From NCBI GenBank assembly GCA_029204225.1, contig CM055111.1, positions 6,294,938 through 6,358,937 of the forward strand: a stretch of DNA of 64,000 bases, in the 5' to 3' direction. The stretch is from Diphasiastrum complanatum (taxonomy: Eukaryota; Streptophyta; Lycopodiopsida; Lycopodiales; Lycopodiaceae). The position numbers and the translations under genes were made by a program. Under the pieces are notes generated by a model. The model did no database searches. It saw only the letters and a program-made list of their open reading frames with translations, and was not told the origin of the DNA. Shown here in pieces: positions 40,699 to 55,682 of the stretch (its first letter is position 1; the number at the start of each line of letters is the position of its first letter).

Positions 40699-40865
40699 AT
40701 GTGGTTTTTTTTTAAAATTTTGGACTTACCGTTGGTCGTCACAACTTTGACTATATGATTTGGAAGGTTGCAATTTCCTTCCTTTGAGACTTGGAATCGT
40801 TATGAATCACATGCTAGCCCTTTGCGGTGCGGTTGCAGTTTAGTTGAAATACGGTATGAATAAAG

Positions 40866-41006
<141 letters not shown>

Positions 41007-41027
41007 ACAACTACATATGGCTACATA

Positions 41028-44288
<3,261 letters not shown>

Positions 44289-44632
44289 TGTTGGAAATAG
44301 GTTTATTAAGAAGTATTTCCATTTTGGATGCTTTAGAGTCAAGCCTAGCTTGTTACTTGTGGTTCTCTTATACTTGTAGTAGAATACTTGTTCTAAGCTT
44401 GATCTATCTCTATTGGAGGGTGGTAATAAATGATTTTTTGCTATTTTATGGACCGTTAACAAAGAATTGGATTAGATCTTTTCATATGTTGAATAGCTTT
44501 TACTTCTATCTTGCTTGTTAGAGTTATCTTGATCAAACTAGAAATTCTATATGTAGAATTGTCTATAAATTTTGTGCATCTTCTATTGTGCCTAGATCAA
44601 TATTAAGTCATTTTAGATCTTAAATTTTGACA
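44289..44632 (+). repeat. Probable LTR before copia remnant
   Basis: TGTTGGAA...TTTTGACA directly followed by PBS-like TGGTATCTGAGC (44633-44644). No second copy seen, so the start is tentative. Confidence 0.45.
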
Positions 44633-44644
44633 TGGTATCTGAGC
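44633..44644 (+). other. Primer-binding-site-like sequence
   Basis: TGGTATCTGAGC, one mismatch from the tRNA-iMet complement. Confidence 0.6.
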
Positions 44645-45386
44645 AGATAGGCATCAAAAGTAGAAAGTTTTTTAAAAATAGGCTTTTCGCATCAATCTAG
44701 CATGAATTTTTGCATTTGTCTACATTTGTCTTTGATAAAATCTCTTCTAACTTTGTTGTGGCTGGATCTTTGCGATCTTGAGCAATTTACTGGTCATTTA
44801 TACTTAGGGATAGAGTTTTATGTTTTTGATGTGATTCATCAAAACAAGCTTTTATGTGTTGAAAAGTTTGTATACATTCAGGCTTCATTTTGTTTTTAGC
44901 TAAAAAATTGACAATCTCCACTAGTGAGTAAGCTACGCTCCCCCTGTGGTCCCCATGTGGATGGATTTTCCTAATGAGTGAGCTATGCTCCCCCTGTGGA
45001 TGATTTAATCTCTTGATTGCATGAAAAATTTCCTTTGTGGATGAGCTTTGCTCCCCTTGGAAGAAAAGTCTCCCTATATGGATGGAGCATTAAGAATGTC
45101 AATTATTTTGCATATAGTTTCTTGTTGATTCAATAGGATTGATTGTAATAAGCTCTTCAAATTGTGTGTGAGTCATCAATTTTCAGATCTTAGTTTCAAT
45201 GTATTGTAGTCTAATCATTTGTTGATTAAGGTTCATCAAGATCTACATGTAAGTTGTCTAGTACAAAGAGAGCTAGTCATTCAATGTTCTAAATCATAGT
45301 GATTTCAATATTCCTTCATTTGTTGAGAGGAGTGTGAGTGCTTAGTGCATTAGAACAAGTTCAAAGAGATGGAGTAATCATTATAC
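44645..45386 (+). other. Copia leader with CTCCCC repeats
   Basis: Between PBS and gag. A phrase GAGYWAGCTAYGCTCCCCCTGTGG occurs twice (44925, 44977) and a weaker third copy (GAGCTTTGCTCCCCTTGG) at 45044. Confidence 0.55.
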
Positions 45387-46350
45387 ATGATGGCTACTAC
45401 AAGTAAAATCATGTTGGAAAGTAATGATAGGCTCAACTCAACTAACTATTCAACTTGGAAAGCAAGGATGGAGTCCCTACTTGAGTTGAATGAGTTAATG
45501 GATATTGTTGCAGTGTGGATTAGAGGCTTTTGGTTCTTCAAGACCAAGTAAGGTATGATAAGAGGGCCAATAAGTCACTCCACATTATAAAAATGAATGT
45601 CACAAATTAACTTCCTAAGGAAGTTGGGAAATGCACTTCTTCAAGTGAAGCTTGGAATGCCTTTGAAGAAAGTGTATGAAAGTAAGTCCACTTCTAGGGT
45701 CCTAACCCTAAGAAGGAAAATCTTCCAATGTATCCAAAAGGAAGGTGAAAGTGCTCATGCCTTTATTCTAAAAGTCAAAGCCTTAAATGATGATCTAATA
45801 TGTATTTATGATAGCATTATAGAAGTAGAGCTTGTACAAGTAATGCTCAAGGGATTGTTAGATGATCATGCGTGAAACGTTTTGCCATCCAAAACACATT
45901 GCCAAGTGTGGAGGACTTGTAAGAGGCCTTGGTGGCCAAAGAACATAAGCTACACTGGGCAAGAGGAGGAGCCACTTCAACTCAAGGAGGAGAAGAGACA
46001 TTGTTCTCTAAGGGCAAAGACGGGATTCAAGAAACAAGGGAACTTGGTTAGACATCCTCTTTTGGTGGTAAGAAGAAGGACAAGTCTAAGCTTAAATGTC
46101 ATTATTGTGGAATGAAAGGACACTTTGCTAATAATGTTACAAGAAAAAGAGAGATCAAGGAGAGGAGCAAGGAAATCTAACTCTAACTGATGATGATGTT
46201 GAACAAAATGATGATTCCTTCGTGATGTCTTCAAGCGAAGGTGATATCAATCCATGGTGGATTGATAGTGGTGCTAGTTCTCATATGACAAGTCATAAAG
46301 AGTATTTATCTTCTCTAATGACTTTTGAAGGTGAGAAAAAAGTCATGTAG
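45387..46350 (+). pseudogene. Copia gag, zinc knuckle and protease
   Basis: MMATTSKIMLESNDRLNSTN and YSTWKARMESLLELNELMD, then KVYESKSTSRVLTLRRK, CHYCGMKGHFANN (knuckle missing its last Cys) and DPWWIDSGASSHMTSHKEY-like protease at about 46252. Several shifts. Same family as the minus-strand gag at 59598-60600. Confidence 0.82.
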
Positions 46351-47283
46351 ATGGCAAATGACCATGAGAATACAAGAATGATTTATGTATTTTCAAGAAA
46401 ATTTCATGCTATTCAAAACCTCAAAATTCATGATGTTAGTCATTATTTTATCTTGGAGAGAACATGTAGAACACATGATCAGACAAATCTCGGTTCTAGT
46501 AACAAAGTGCACAGTTTAATTGACAAAGGATGAGAAATGAACTCGAATTTGAAACATTTCTATTCATGTTCAAACTCGAAAGATTTGCAAAATATATTCT
46601 TGTTGAAACTTGAAAGATTCACGAATAGATTCTTGTTGAAACTCGAAAGGTTCATGAACAATATCTTGTCGCAAAATATTTTGTTTCTTGTTCAAACCTC
46701 ACCTATCGCGAGTCACAAACAATTCGCGAAATATTTTTTGATTATTGTTTAAGCTCAAAACTGACAAAGTGTCGGAACAATTCGCAAAACACGAAGCTGT
46801 CGCAAAGAGACAAAGCGTCGCGAACAATTTGTGAAACACGAAGAGACAAATTGTCACGAATAGAAATTATTCGAGCCTGAAAACAAAGCGTTTATTTGAA
46901 TATCAACCGTCTTAGCAGTTAGATCTATTGTTACAGAATAAAAAGGAAAAAGACCTGTCCTGTAACAATATAAATACATGTGCACTACTCGTTGTAACAA
47001 CTCAATTAGAGATACAACAACAAAATAAGACAACAAGAGATGTATACTGATGATTCAGATTCAGAATTATAAAAATTCTGTTTTGATCAAAGTTTCTCAA
47101 TTTTTTATTGTCTGAAATTGTCTAAAGTTGTCTCTTAATTCTGCATGCTATATTCAATCAAGGCAAAAAATGTTCTACTAGTACATAGACCAGAAACAGA
47201 CCCGATTAAAGACACTAGTATTAGTTTGATTTGTTCAAACTTTCATCGTGTTCTCTAAAGAAGAATTACTATTTTTTCTATAG
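46351..47283. other. Probable LTR of the next copia
   Basis: Contains repeated GAAACTCGAAAGATTC and CGCGAACAATTYGYGAAACACGAAG phrases (46555-46850) and precedes a PBS at 47284. Boundaries not fixed. Confidence 0.45.
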
Positions 47284-47295
47284 TGGTATCAAAGC
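47284..47295 (+). other. Primer-binding site
   Basis: TGGTATCAAAGC, tRNA-Met type. Confidence 0.65.
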
Positions 47296-47386
47296 ATATC
47301 AGAGTTGATACAATGGTATCCTCACACCCCTCTCAGCATCCTTCATACCTCCATCAGCAGCTGCATCTGGAGTTTATTCAGAAGAT

Positions 47387-48350
47387 TTGAAGGTGTCATC
47401 GATCAACAATATTCAGTCTAAGATCACTACGATCTTGGATATAGATGGTTCGAACTATTTAATCTGGAGATTAAAGACTTCACTCATATTGAAGGGTGAA
47501 GGTCTTTGGCAATGGATAGAACCAAGAGAGGAGAAGCCAATAACCACTCCTGGCAAAGTACTTCAAGAATGGAGTTTGAGAAATGACAAAGCTATAGTAA
47601 TTATTGCGTCTTCAGTGCATGACAACATAATGCTAGATCTTACATCAATTTTGAACGCGAAAAATTTATGGGAAGAATTGCAAACCAAGAATGAGACTCG
47701 ATCTTGTAATCAAATCATGTTCTCGGAAGACCAATTAACTTACCTACAGTAGGACGGCAAAGACCTGACCACATTTGTACAAAAGATAAAGGATCTGTTT
47801 ATTTCTTTGAGAAATTTTGGCATGGAAAATACAATCTCAAAGGAAAAATAGCTTAGCTATTTTCTTTGCCCTACCCAAGTCATTCCACACAACTCAAACT
47901 TTACTGGCGAAAGATTTGACAATGGCACTTCAAAAGGCAATACATGGAGTCAAAGAGGAAGTAGAAGCTCGTGAACGCTATGACAATAATGGTGATTCTG
48001 AAAATGCTCTATTTACTCAGAAGAAAAAATCTTCAAAAAAGTCTAAGTTTAAGAGGGAGTCGTCTAAAAAGAATGGAAATGAATCCAAGACAAATGATCA
48101 ACAATCTAGAAAACAATAGAAAAATTCTGGTGATAGGAAGATTTGCAACAGATGCAAAAGATCAGGTCATACAGAAGACAATTGTTGGTTAAATCCAAAA
48201 ATTAATTGCATTCACTGTCATAAACGTGGCCATGCAGCAGTAGACTATTATCAAAATCCCAGGAACAAGAAGGAGCAGAATCGAAGCGAACCTTCAGATT
48301 CAAATTATGTCGAAGACAAAGCAAAATGCTCCAGAGCAGCGGAAGACAGG
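47387..48350 (+). pseudogene. Copia gag with two zinc knuckles
   Basis: INNIQSKITTILDIDGSNY, LIWRLKTSLILKGEGLWQW, then after stops KICNRCKRSGHTEDNCW and INCIHCHKRGHAAVDYY (second knuckle with Y for Cys). Same family as the gag at 25869. Pol is absent. Confidence 0.82.
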
Positions 48351-48420
48351 ACGACAAGAGATTCATTATACTTGGAGACGGTTCTAAACATGTAGTTGAT
48401 GGAACTAGTGTCCTATGGGT

Positions 48421-49313
48421 GAACACGAATCAGAGTGACAAGAAACCAAATAGCATAATTTGTAGAATTCAATCTCTCACTAGCTTCTAGAAGGTATGCT
48501 CCAGCAGATCCCATCTTACTAGTGACTTCTACAAAAAAGAAATAGATTTGATTGACTTGAAACTCACAAAGGTCTCACACTTGTAGTGTTTCACTCAAAT
48601 TTGATTTTTAATCCAACTATTGGACTTATAATCACAGTTCTATCACTCCCTCCCAAGGCTGGAATGAAGATAAGATGAAGTGAAATCTACTTTAAAACAA
48701 ATCTTGCCAAGAAATCGATTTGATTGTCTCTAGAAACTCACTAAGGTCTCTCTCTTGTAGTCTTTCACTCAAATTAGATTTCTAATCCAACAAATGGACT
48801 TATAATCTCAGTTCTAGCACTCCCTCACAAAGTTGGAATGAAGATTGTGAAATCTACTTACAATCAAATCTTGCCAATTTTGGTTGTTTTTGGACAAAAA
48901 AAATGACTTAATCTCTTCCTTCCTTCTTGGTGTACTTTCAAGACCTGTTTTTAACCTTAATAGGACTTGAACTCAGCCTAGATTCATTGGATTCCATGAA
49001 ACAAATTCAAATCTAATCAATGGCATATGATCTTGGTAGATTATCATAGGATTTCCACCAAAAATTACACCAACAACTCACAAATTGAATTTATTTGGAT
49101 CAAATGAATACCATGCATTAAACTCAGGTTCAGAGGTGCCCACACATGTGGAAAGTACGGATTTGGGCCCCTACCAAGTTTGGGATCAAATCTCCTCACC
49201 AAAATCAAGATTCTAGCTTGCCCTCTCAATACTAGTTTTTAGCACCAAAACTTGCTAAAAATGGATTTGCATTAGATCAATGGCTTATGCTCTTGTACTT
49301 GGCTCTGATACCA
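48421..49313 (-). other. Leader of a minus-strand copia remnant
   Basis: No gag left. A PBS on the minus strand is at 49302-49313 (TGGTATCAGAGC). A ~174-bp tandem duplication occupies 48541-48880. Confidence 0.5.
48541..48880. repeat. ~174-bp tandem duplication
   Basis: Units begin GATTTGATTGACTTGAAACTCAC and GATTTGATTGTCTCTAGAAACTCAC and share TTTCACTCAAATT, GGACTTATAATC and TCTTGCCAA. Confidence 0.8.
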
Positions 49314-49972
49314 TGTGAAAGTATTGTACTTTAGGACCATAAATGGATCTACAAAAGATCCACAAGAGTGATTGGATGCTTGCTTAACAATCTGTCAAAA
49401 AACTAGTCATCAAAAAGTTGATCTAGATTGGAATTTGACAAACAACAAGCATTAACAATCAAAAGCATTGATCAACATTGAAATCCGAGCCCACACGTGT
49501 GTACTACAGGCTGTAGTATGGCCTTCAACCTGAGAAACAAGTAGAAATTGATTTGGTTGCATTTGGATCATAAGAACTCAATGTACATAGTGAACTAGCT
49601 TGAGATTGCCAATGAGCTCCAAAAATTTTCTATCTTCTCACTATGGGAGCTTGGAATACATAGCAAATTCGACTTTCTTCTTGAAGTTAGGTGGATTTCC
49701 AGCATGTAATAAGGAAGTTAACTCACCCTTCTTGCCCTAAAATGAAACCCTAGTCTATTTCCTAGAGTCATGCTTGGTAGATAGCTAGTTGGTCAAATTT
49801 TCACCTTAAATTTAGGTGTAGGTCCTATAAAGTAGGGATGACTACCAAATAGACATGACCAACTCTCTTGACTTGAACTAACCTACATTAGGGGTGGTTT
49901 TCCACGTGGCATTTTGGCCATACATGTGTGGAATTATGTACAAAATTTACACTATTCTTCATGGTTTTTGAG
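49314..49972 (-). repeat. LTR remnant of the minus-strand copia
   Basis: On the minus strand it ends CTTTCACA just before the PBS. The LTR at 56208-56846 has matching TGTGAAAG...CTTTCACA ends. Distal boundary unknown. Confidence 0.45.
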
Positions 49973-50446
49973 TTAGAAATCAGAGTTAATCTGATATACA
50001 TTTTATGTAAGCTCTAAATGTGATGATGTAATTACTGTACAGTTTATTTGGTGTACTATATATGGTTGTGATCGGGACGTGACTTGTTAGGATATATTGA
50101 TCAGGCACTGATCTCGTAGACGGCTACTTAGGTTAGCCGGGTAGCCACACGTAGAAAGAAATTAGCCTGTACAGTGATTTTGAGTTCATTATGCTATACT
50201 CAGGGGCATGTCCTAGGTTTGTCAGTATATGTGGCCATATTGGGCCTAACTCTAGTTTGGAAGGTGGTAGGTCAATTTAGTGACACCTGTGGAGCCCATG
50301 CAGTTTGGGGCTTTGCTATATGTAGAGTGTTTCTTCATAATAGACTTAACTTTTGTTGTGCCATCTTTGAGAGCTTGTGAGGAGTGGCTATGGTGATTGT
50401 GTGATGTGATTTGCATATTGCACTAGATCCTAACAAAATTTCAACT
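49973..50446 (+). repeat. 5' LTR of + strand copia
   Basis: Lies directly before TGGTATCAAAGC (50447-50458). It shows only weak similarity to the 3' end region at 54949-55208 (shared GTACAGTG, TGCTATRTG, AGAGTGTTT). Start tentative. Confidence 0.5.
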
Positions 50447-50458
50447 TGGTATCAAAGC
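50447..50458 (+). other. Primer-binding site
   Basis: TGGTATCAAAGC, tRNA-Met type. Confidence 0.75.
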
Positions 50459-50578
50459 TACAGGGTGTAGCAGGTATGCACGATCCGCTGGAGCTATGGG
50501 ATAGCGTCTTTCACCAGGAGAAATAACACTCAAAGTGTCTCAGGAGAGAGGACTCCATACGAGGTATAGGCAATCAGG

Positions 50579-51256
50579 ATGGCAGGAGACAACAAAGTTC
50601 CTTCGATCGGAGCTTCGGGGAAGATTAGAACGATTGTCGAAGGTGGATTCCGGGGAGAATTCACGGAGAAACTTGCAGTTTCAGTGGCAAACATGGGAGA
50701 GTCCATTTTGAGTGAAAGTAGCAAATTGGACGGGATTTCTAACTATGCAGTGAGGAAATTCAAAATGAAAAACATACTGATAGAGAAAGACGTGTGGGAA
50801 ATCATCACAGGTGATGAGAGAAGGCTGCCAAATGAAGCGAATATCAAAGTGTTCGACAAAAACATGAGGAAAGCTTTGACCTTCATTAACTTGTCAGTGA
50901 AGGATCACATCATTACCCACATTTGTGATGTTGTTACACCCAGACAAGCATGGGATGTGCTAAAGGAGCAGTTCAAGACGTCAAATCCGTCAAGAATCAT
51001 GTTTCTGAAGTCAAATTTGAATGCTGCCCACATGGAGCAAGGAGAGCACATTCAAACGTACATGACCAGAATCAAGACAATGAGAGATGAACTGCATTCT
51101 ATTGGGGAGCGCATCCATGATGTGGAGCTGGTGCACAATGCATTGTGCAGCATTACAGAACCCTATCAGATGTTTGTGAGTGGAATAGCATCAAGAGAAA
51201 GATTTCCAACCTTTGACGAGCTCACAGGAATCTTGATGCAAGAAGAGCAACGATGA
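50579..51256 (+). pseudogene. Copia gag
   Basis: 225-codon frame from ATG at 50579. KLDGISNYAVRKFKMKNILI, DVVTPRQAWDVLKEQFKTSN, MTRIKTMRDELHSIGE and FPTFDELTGILMQEEQR are the UBN2-type copia capsid series. It stops at TGA 51254-51256, upstream of the zinc knuckle. Confidence 0.9.
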
Positions 51257-51411
51257 GAAATGGTGAAAGCTAGACGTCAAAATACTGACGATTAGGCACT
51301 TGCGACACGCAAAAACAAGGCAAGGGCAAGGGCAAGAAGAAGTCTAAGTAGCAATTTTTCAAGTCTCAGGACAATGAGGGATCTTCCAGTAAAACTACGA
51401 AGAAAGACAAG

Positions 51412-51453
51412 TGCTTCCATTGTGGTAAAAAGGGCCATTGGAAGAGTGAATGT
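51412..51453 (+). pseudogene. Copia CCHC zinc knuckle
   Basis: CFHCGKKGHWKSEC, complete, in a frame shifted from gag. Confidence 0.9.
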
Positions 51454-51552
51454 CACAAATTCCTGGCAAAACAAGGCAAGGGAAAACCAAAACAAGTAGG
51501 TAACCTTGTCGATGAGGGTGAGATTGAAGACTCTAGCATCTTCATATCTGCA

Positions 51553-52062
51553 TTGTCATCTAATCAAGATGATCAAGCATGGTATATTGACTCGGGAGCC
51601 ACAAGACACATGATAGGTAACAAGAATTGGTTCAGTAGTTTGAAAGTGTTGGATAATGGAACATCTGTTTCACAAGCAAATGGTGAGGTGTGCAAGATCA
51701 AGGGAATAGGCACCGTTTCAATCCAACTACCTAATGGCAAAAGCGGGATGATCAGGGAGGTACTTTACATACAAGGTTTGAAGAAAAATCTACTTTCTGT
51801 TGGAGTCATTACTGATCAAAAGTTGAAAGTAGAATTTGCCCATTATCGTTGCTTTGTGAAGGATGTGAACCAAAAGTTCAAAGTTATTGCGGATGGAGTA
51901 AGAGAGCCGAATACAAAATTGTACAGGTTGAATGCTACAATTAAGGGGCAACATGGACTTGTATCGTCCATTCCATCGCAAACTGAGTTGTGGCATAAGA
52001 GGCTTGGTCACTTAAACTTGGAAAGCCTTAGTTTGATGAGAAAATTGGAGATGGTAACATGA
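51553..52062 (+). pseudogene. Copia protease and GAG-pre-integrase domain
   Basis: WYIDSGATRHMIG with DSGA at 51589-51600, VLYIQGLKKNLLSVGVI, then ELWHKRLGHLNLESLSLM with the H..H of the integrase finger. TGA at 52060 replaces a codon that continues as LPTIKDH in the same frame. CESCVYGK (CC pair) follows at about 52100. Confidence 0.9.
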
Positions 52063-52203
52063 TTGCCTACCATAAAAGATCACTTGAAATCAATGTGCGA
52101 ATCTTGTGTATATGGGAAGTAGCATCGAGAGAAGCTCAACAAAGGTGGTGTTGCAAGAGCAAAGAACGTCCTGGATTTAATCCACACATATTTATGCGGG
52201 CCT

Positions 52204-52791
52204 ATGAGGACCATGTCCTTAGGTAAAGCCTTCTATTTCATGACCTTTATTGATGATATGTCACGTAAGACATGGATCTACTTCTTGAAGAAGAAATCAG
52301 ATGCATTTGATAACTTCAAGAGCTTTAAAGCATTGGTTGAAAATCAGACAAGTAGGAAGATCAAAGTCCTAAGATCAGATAGTGGAGGTGAGTACAAGTC
52401 TAATGACTTCAATGATCTTTGTGATCAATGTGGGATTAAAAGACAATTTACGCAAGCTCATACTCCTGCTCTCAATGGTGTAGCTGAGCGCAAGAATCGT
52501 ACGATTGTGGAAAGTGCTAGATCTATGCTAGCTGAGATGAAACTACCAAAAGGTTTTTGGTCAGAAGCATGTAGCACGACAGTCTATCTTCAGAATAGAA
52601 GTCCTACCATTGCCATACCAAAGATAACACCTGAGGAACCATTCACGAATAAGAAGCCAAAGGTGAACCACTTGCGAATCTTTGGATGTAAGGCCTTTGT
52701 ACACATTCCTAAAGAAGAAAGACGTAAACTTGATGTAAAAGCTATCAAGTGCATATTCATAGGATATGATGATCGTGTGAAAGGGCTATAG
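52204..52791 (+). pseudogene. Copia integrase core
   Basis: FYFMTFIDDMSRKTWIYFL holds catalytic D1. LRSDSGGEYKSNDF holds D2. GVAERKNRTIVESARSM holds E. LRIFGCKAFVHIPKEERRKL and CIFIGYDD end the domain. The DD35E set is complete. Confidence 0.92.
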
Positions 52792-52804
52792 ATGTTTTGA
52801 TCCA

Positions 52805-53380
52805 GTGGAAAACAAAATCCATATAGGTCGTGATGTTATTCTTGATGAATCCAAGATGTATGAAGACGAGGATGCTAAGAAGATAGACACATCCAGTGGA
52901 AAAAATGGTATATTGAGGATACCACTTGATGATGATCCATTCATTGACCTTTCGAGTGATGACCATGAGGATACATCTCAAGATACTACTACTCAATCTC
53001 ATGAGACAGGTTGGAGAGATAGGGACAAACCTTATGGTGCAAGAAGGATTGAAGTTGCAGGTGACAAACGCAAGGAGAAGGATGTACCGTGGGATACATT
53101 TTTACTAGGAAGCCGATCACCTGATAGGAGGCTCCCTAAGTGGTTTGAGAGATTGTTGGAGATCCGCGACATGGATGACTTTCCAGGATCATCTAGCCAG
53201 GGAGAGCTACAAAGATCAACAAGAGAGAAGACACAACCTGAAAGGTATGAAGCAAATTATGCTCTCTTATCTAGCATTATTCAAAGCAAAGAACCTTCGA
53301 CTTATGGTGAAGCGAAGGATGATGGCATTTGGGTCAAGGCCATGGGAGAGGAGATGAAGTCAATTGCACATGGGACCTAG
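52805..53380 (+). pseudogene. Copia integrase-RT linker
   Basis: KIHIGRDVILDESKMYE, an acidic stretch, and QRSTREKTQPERYEANYALL lead toward RT. It ends by shifting at about 53370. Confidence 0.75.
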
Positions 53381-54090
53381 TAGAACCACCAGTTGGCAAG
53401 AAACCCATTGGTTGCAAATGGGTATACAGGACTAAGTATCATGCAGATGGAAGTATAGCAAAGCACAAGGCAAGATTGGTGATCAAAGGGTATGCACAAA
53501 GTAAAGGCATTGACTATGAGGAGACCTTTGCACCAGTATGTAAGTGGAATACTCTATTTAAGACAAGATTGGTGATCAAAGGGTATGCACAAAGTAAAGG
53601 CATTGACTATGAGGAGACCTTTGCGCCAGTATGTAAGTGGAATACTCTACATCTACTTGTTGCTTTAGCTTCACATTTTGGTTGGCCTTTGCATCAGATG
53701 GATGTGAAATCTGCTTTTCTAAATGGTGAGTTAGAAGAAGAAGTGTTCATGGATCAACCTGAAGGCTTTGTAGAGAAGGGACAGAAAAATAAAGTATGTC
53801 GCTTGAAGAAAGCGCTTTATGGTCTTAAACAAATACCACGTGCGTGGTATAGCAGGATTGATGCCTACTTTTGTCCAAAGGGGATGGTGAGAACACATTC
53901 TGATCCAAATCTATATGTCTTATGCTTTGATGGTATGGTTGCTTTGATTGCTCTTTATGTTGATAACTTGATTATTACGGGAAATAATCAAGAGATGATA
54001 GACATGATCAAGAAAGACCTCATGGAACAATTCGAGATGACAGATCTCAGCCTGATGCATTACTGCCTTGGAGTAGAAGTGTGGCAATAA
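53329..54090 (+). pseudogene. Copia reverse transcriptase with internal duplication
   Basis: KPIGCKWVYRTKYHADGSI starts RT. A 31-residue block containing RLVIKGYAQSKGIDYEETFA occurs twice in frame (53471-53563 and from 53564). QMDVKSAFLNGELEEEVFM supplies the first catalytic aspartate. ALYVDNLIITG at 53956-53967 has N in place of the second aspartate of YVDD. Either change should abolish polymerase activity. Confidence 0.92.
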
Positions 54091-54099
54091 GGACACGAA

Positions 54100-54890
54100 G
54101 TGGGTTTAACACATGTGAAGTATGTCAAAGAGTTGCTGCACAGGTTTAGGTTGCAGGATTGCAAACCAGTAAACACTCCTATTGAACCACGTAAAAAGCT
54201 TTCTAAGCTTGATGAGTCACAGTCATTTGATGCTACGCTGTATAGACAGTTAGTAGGGAGCTTGATTTACCTTACCACGACTAGACCAGATATATGCTAT
54301 GTTGTTGGCATTGTAAGTCAGTTTATGGCAGCACCTATGGAAACGCATTGGAAGACAGCTAAACGCATTTCGCGTTATGTGAAAGGCACTTTAGAGTATG
54401 GCTTGATTTACAGGAAGCATGATGGTTTACCTGAGTTGTGTGGCTATGTGGATGCGGATTGGGGAGGTGACTATGATGATTGTAGATCCACCACATGGTA
54501 TGTATTCCAGTTTTGTGGTAGTTGCTTTTCCTGGTCTAGTAAGAAGCAAAGTACAATTGCTCTTTCCACCAGTGAAGCAGAGGATAAGGCAATGTGTAGT
54601 GCAGCACAAGAAGCTATATGGTTGAGACAAATCTTGGAAGAAGTTGGCATGAAGCAGAAAAATCCCACGACTTTACATAGCGATAGTCAGAGTGGCATTC
54701 AGCTAGCAAAGAATCCAGTGTTCCATGCGAGAGCTAAACACATTGAGATTCATGTGAGAGGCTGCTAAGTCGTGAAATTCATGTTGTTCATTGTAGCATA
54801 GAAGAACAACTAGCTGATATTTTCACTAAGCCGCTTACTGGAGAAAAGTTTGATAAGTTTAGATCAAAGCTTTATGTACTTAAAGTTTGT
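54100..54890 (+). pseudogene. Copia RNase H
   Basis: TPIEPRKKLSKLDESQSFDA, YRQLVGSLIYLTTTRPDICY, CGYVDADWGGDYDDCRSTT, KKQSTIALSTSEAEDKAM and ARAKHIEIHVRGC; after a shift, QLADIFTKPLTGEKFDKFR. In a typical copy the DADWAGD and E-A-E-Y positions are catalytic. Here D and E are kept. Confidence 0.9.
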
Positions 54891-54948
54891 TGACTTTAAA
54901 GCTAGTATATGACTGTATAAAAAGTAGACTCTACTTTAAGGGAGAGAG

Positions 54949-55208
54949 TTAGAATAAAAGTAGAATCACTGTGTTACTATACGTGGGTCCTATCAGTGGA
55001 TAAGGATCAGTTGGCCTCGCCACGAGGCAAGTCGATGGGACATGCGTCCTGCCAACGACAACCCAGGTCATGCATGGGTTGCCTAAGTGAAAAATTATAT
55101 GTACAGTGTAATTTCATTTTGAGAAATACAGTTGCTATGTGCGCTTGCTATGGAGAGTGTTTTCTGTCTGTGTTATTGTGTAGCATGATCTGTGTTCCTA
55201 TGCAAAGC
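54949..55208 (+). repeat. 3' LTR of + strand copia, truncated
   Basis: Follows the polypurine tract and begins TTAGAATAAAAG. It is interrupted at about 55208 by the minus-strand copia derivative. Confidence 0.55.
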
Positions 55209-55682
55209 AAATTCTAAGTGATCCATCAAAAGATGTTTCACTTTTCATAAGAGCTTGATACTCAAGATCCATTGCTTGGATCCACTCCTCTTCTTTACTT
55301 GCTGGATCTACACTTGTAGGCTCATCCAAAGAGATTAGGAAAGCAACATAATTTCCAGAAACTACTTGCTTATGCTTTTGATCATATGTGAGCCTTGAAG
55401 GTACTTGTCTTTCCCTTGATGTTCTCATTGGCTTTTGACTTGATGAAGGTCCATCATCATCACCATACAAACATTTATCTTTATCATGTGTAGAGCCTTC
55501 TTGGCCCTCTTGTCACACCTCACTTGATCTTGTTGTGTTGTTGGTCTCTCCACCAGACCTACAACAATATCCAAAACATCATTCATCTCAAGAAGTGACT
55601 CCATCCTCACTTTTCACAATGAATAGTTACTTGAGGTAAGCCTATCATTGGCTTCCAACATGACTCCAATTGAGGTTGCCAT
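55209..55682 (-). pseudogene. Copia gag-RT deletion derivative
   Basis: On the minus strand the ATG at 55682 opens a gag N-terminus (MATSIGVMLEANDRL, then stop, MESLLEMNDVLDIVVGL). At about 55473 this fuses to the integrase-RT linker (TSRERQVPSRLTYDQKHKQ, EEWIQAMDLEYQALMK). That part duplicates 58305-58525. Everything between is deleted. Confidence 0.8.

Larger units (their letters stand above)
49973..55208 (+). mobile_element. Copia retrotransposon, most complete in window
   Basis: 5' LTR, PBS, gag, knuckle, protease, GAG-pre-integrase, integrase, RT, RNase H, polypurine tract (AAGGGAGAGAG, 54938-54948) and start of a 3' LTR. The 3' LTR is cut at about 55208 by a minus-strand copia. Frames are long but broken by a few stops. 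RT has a 31-residue tandem duplication and YVDN. Confidence 0.88.
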
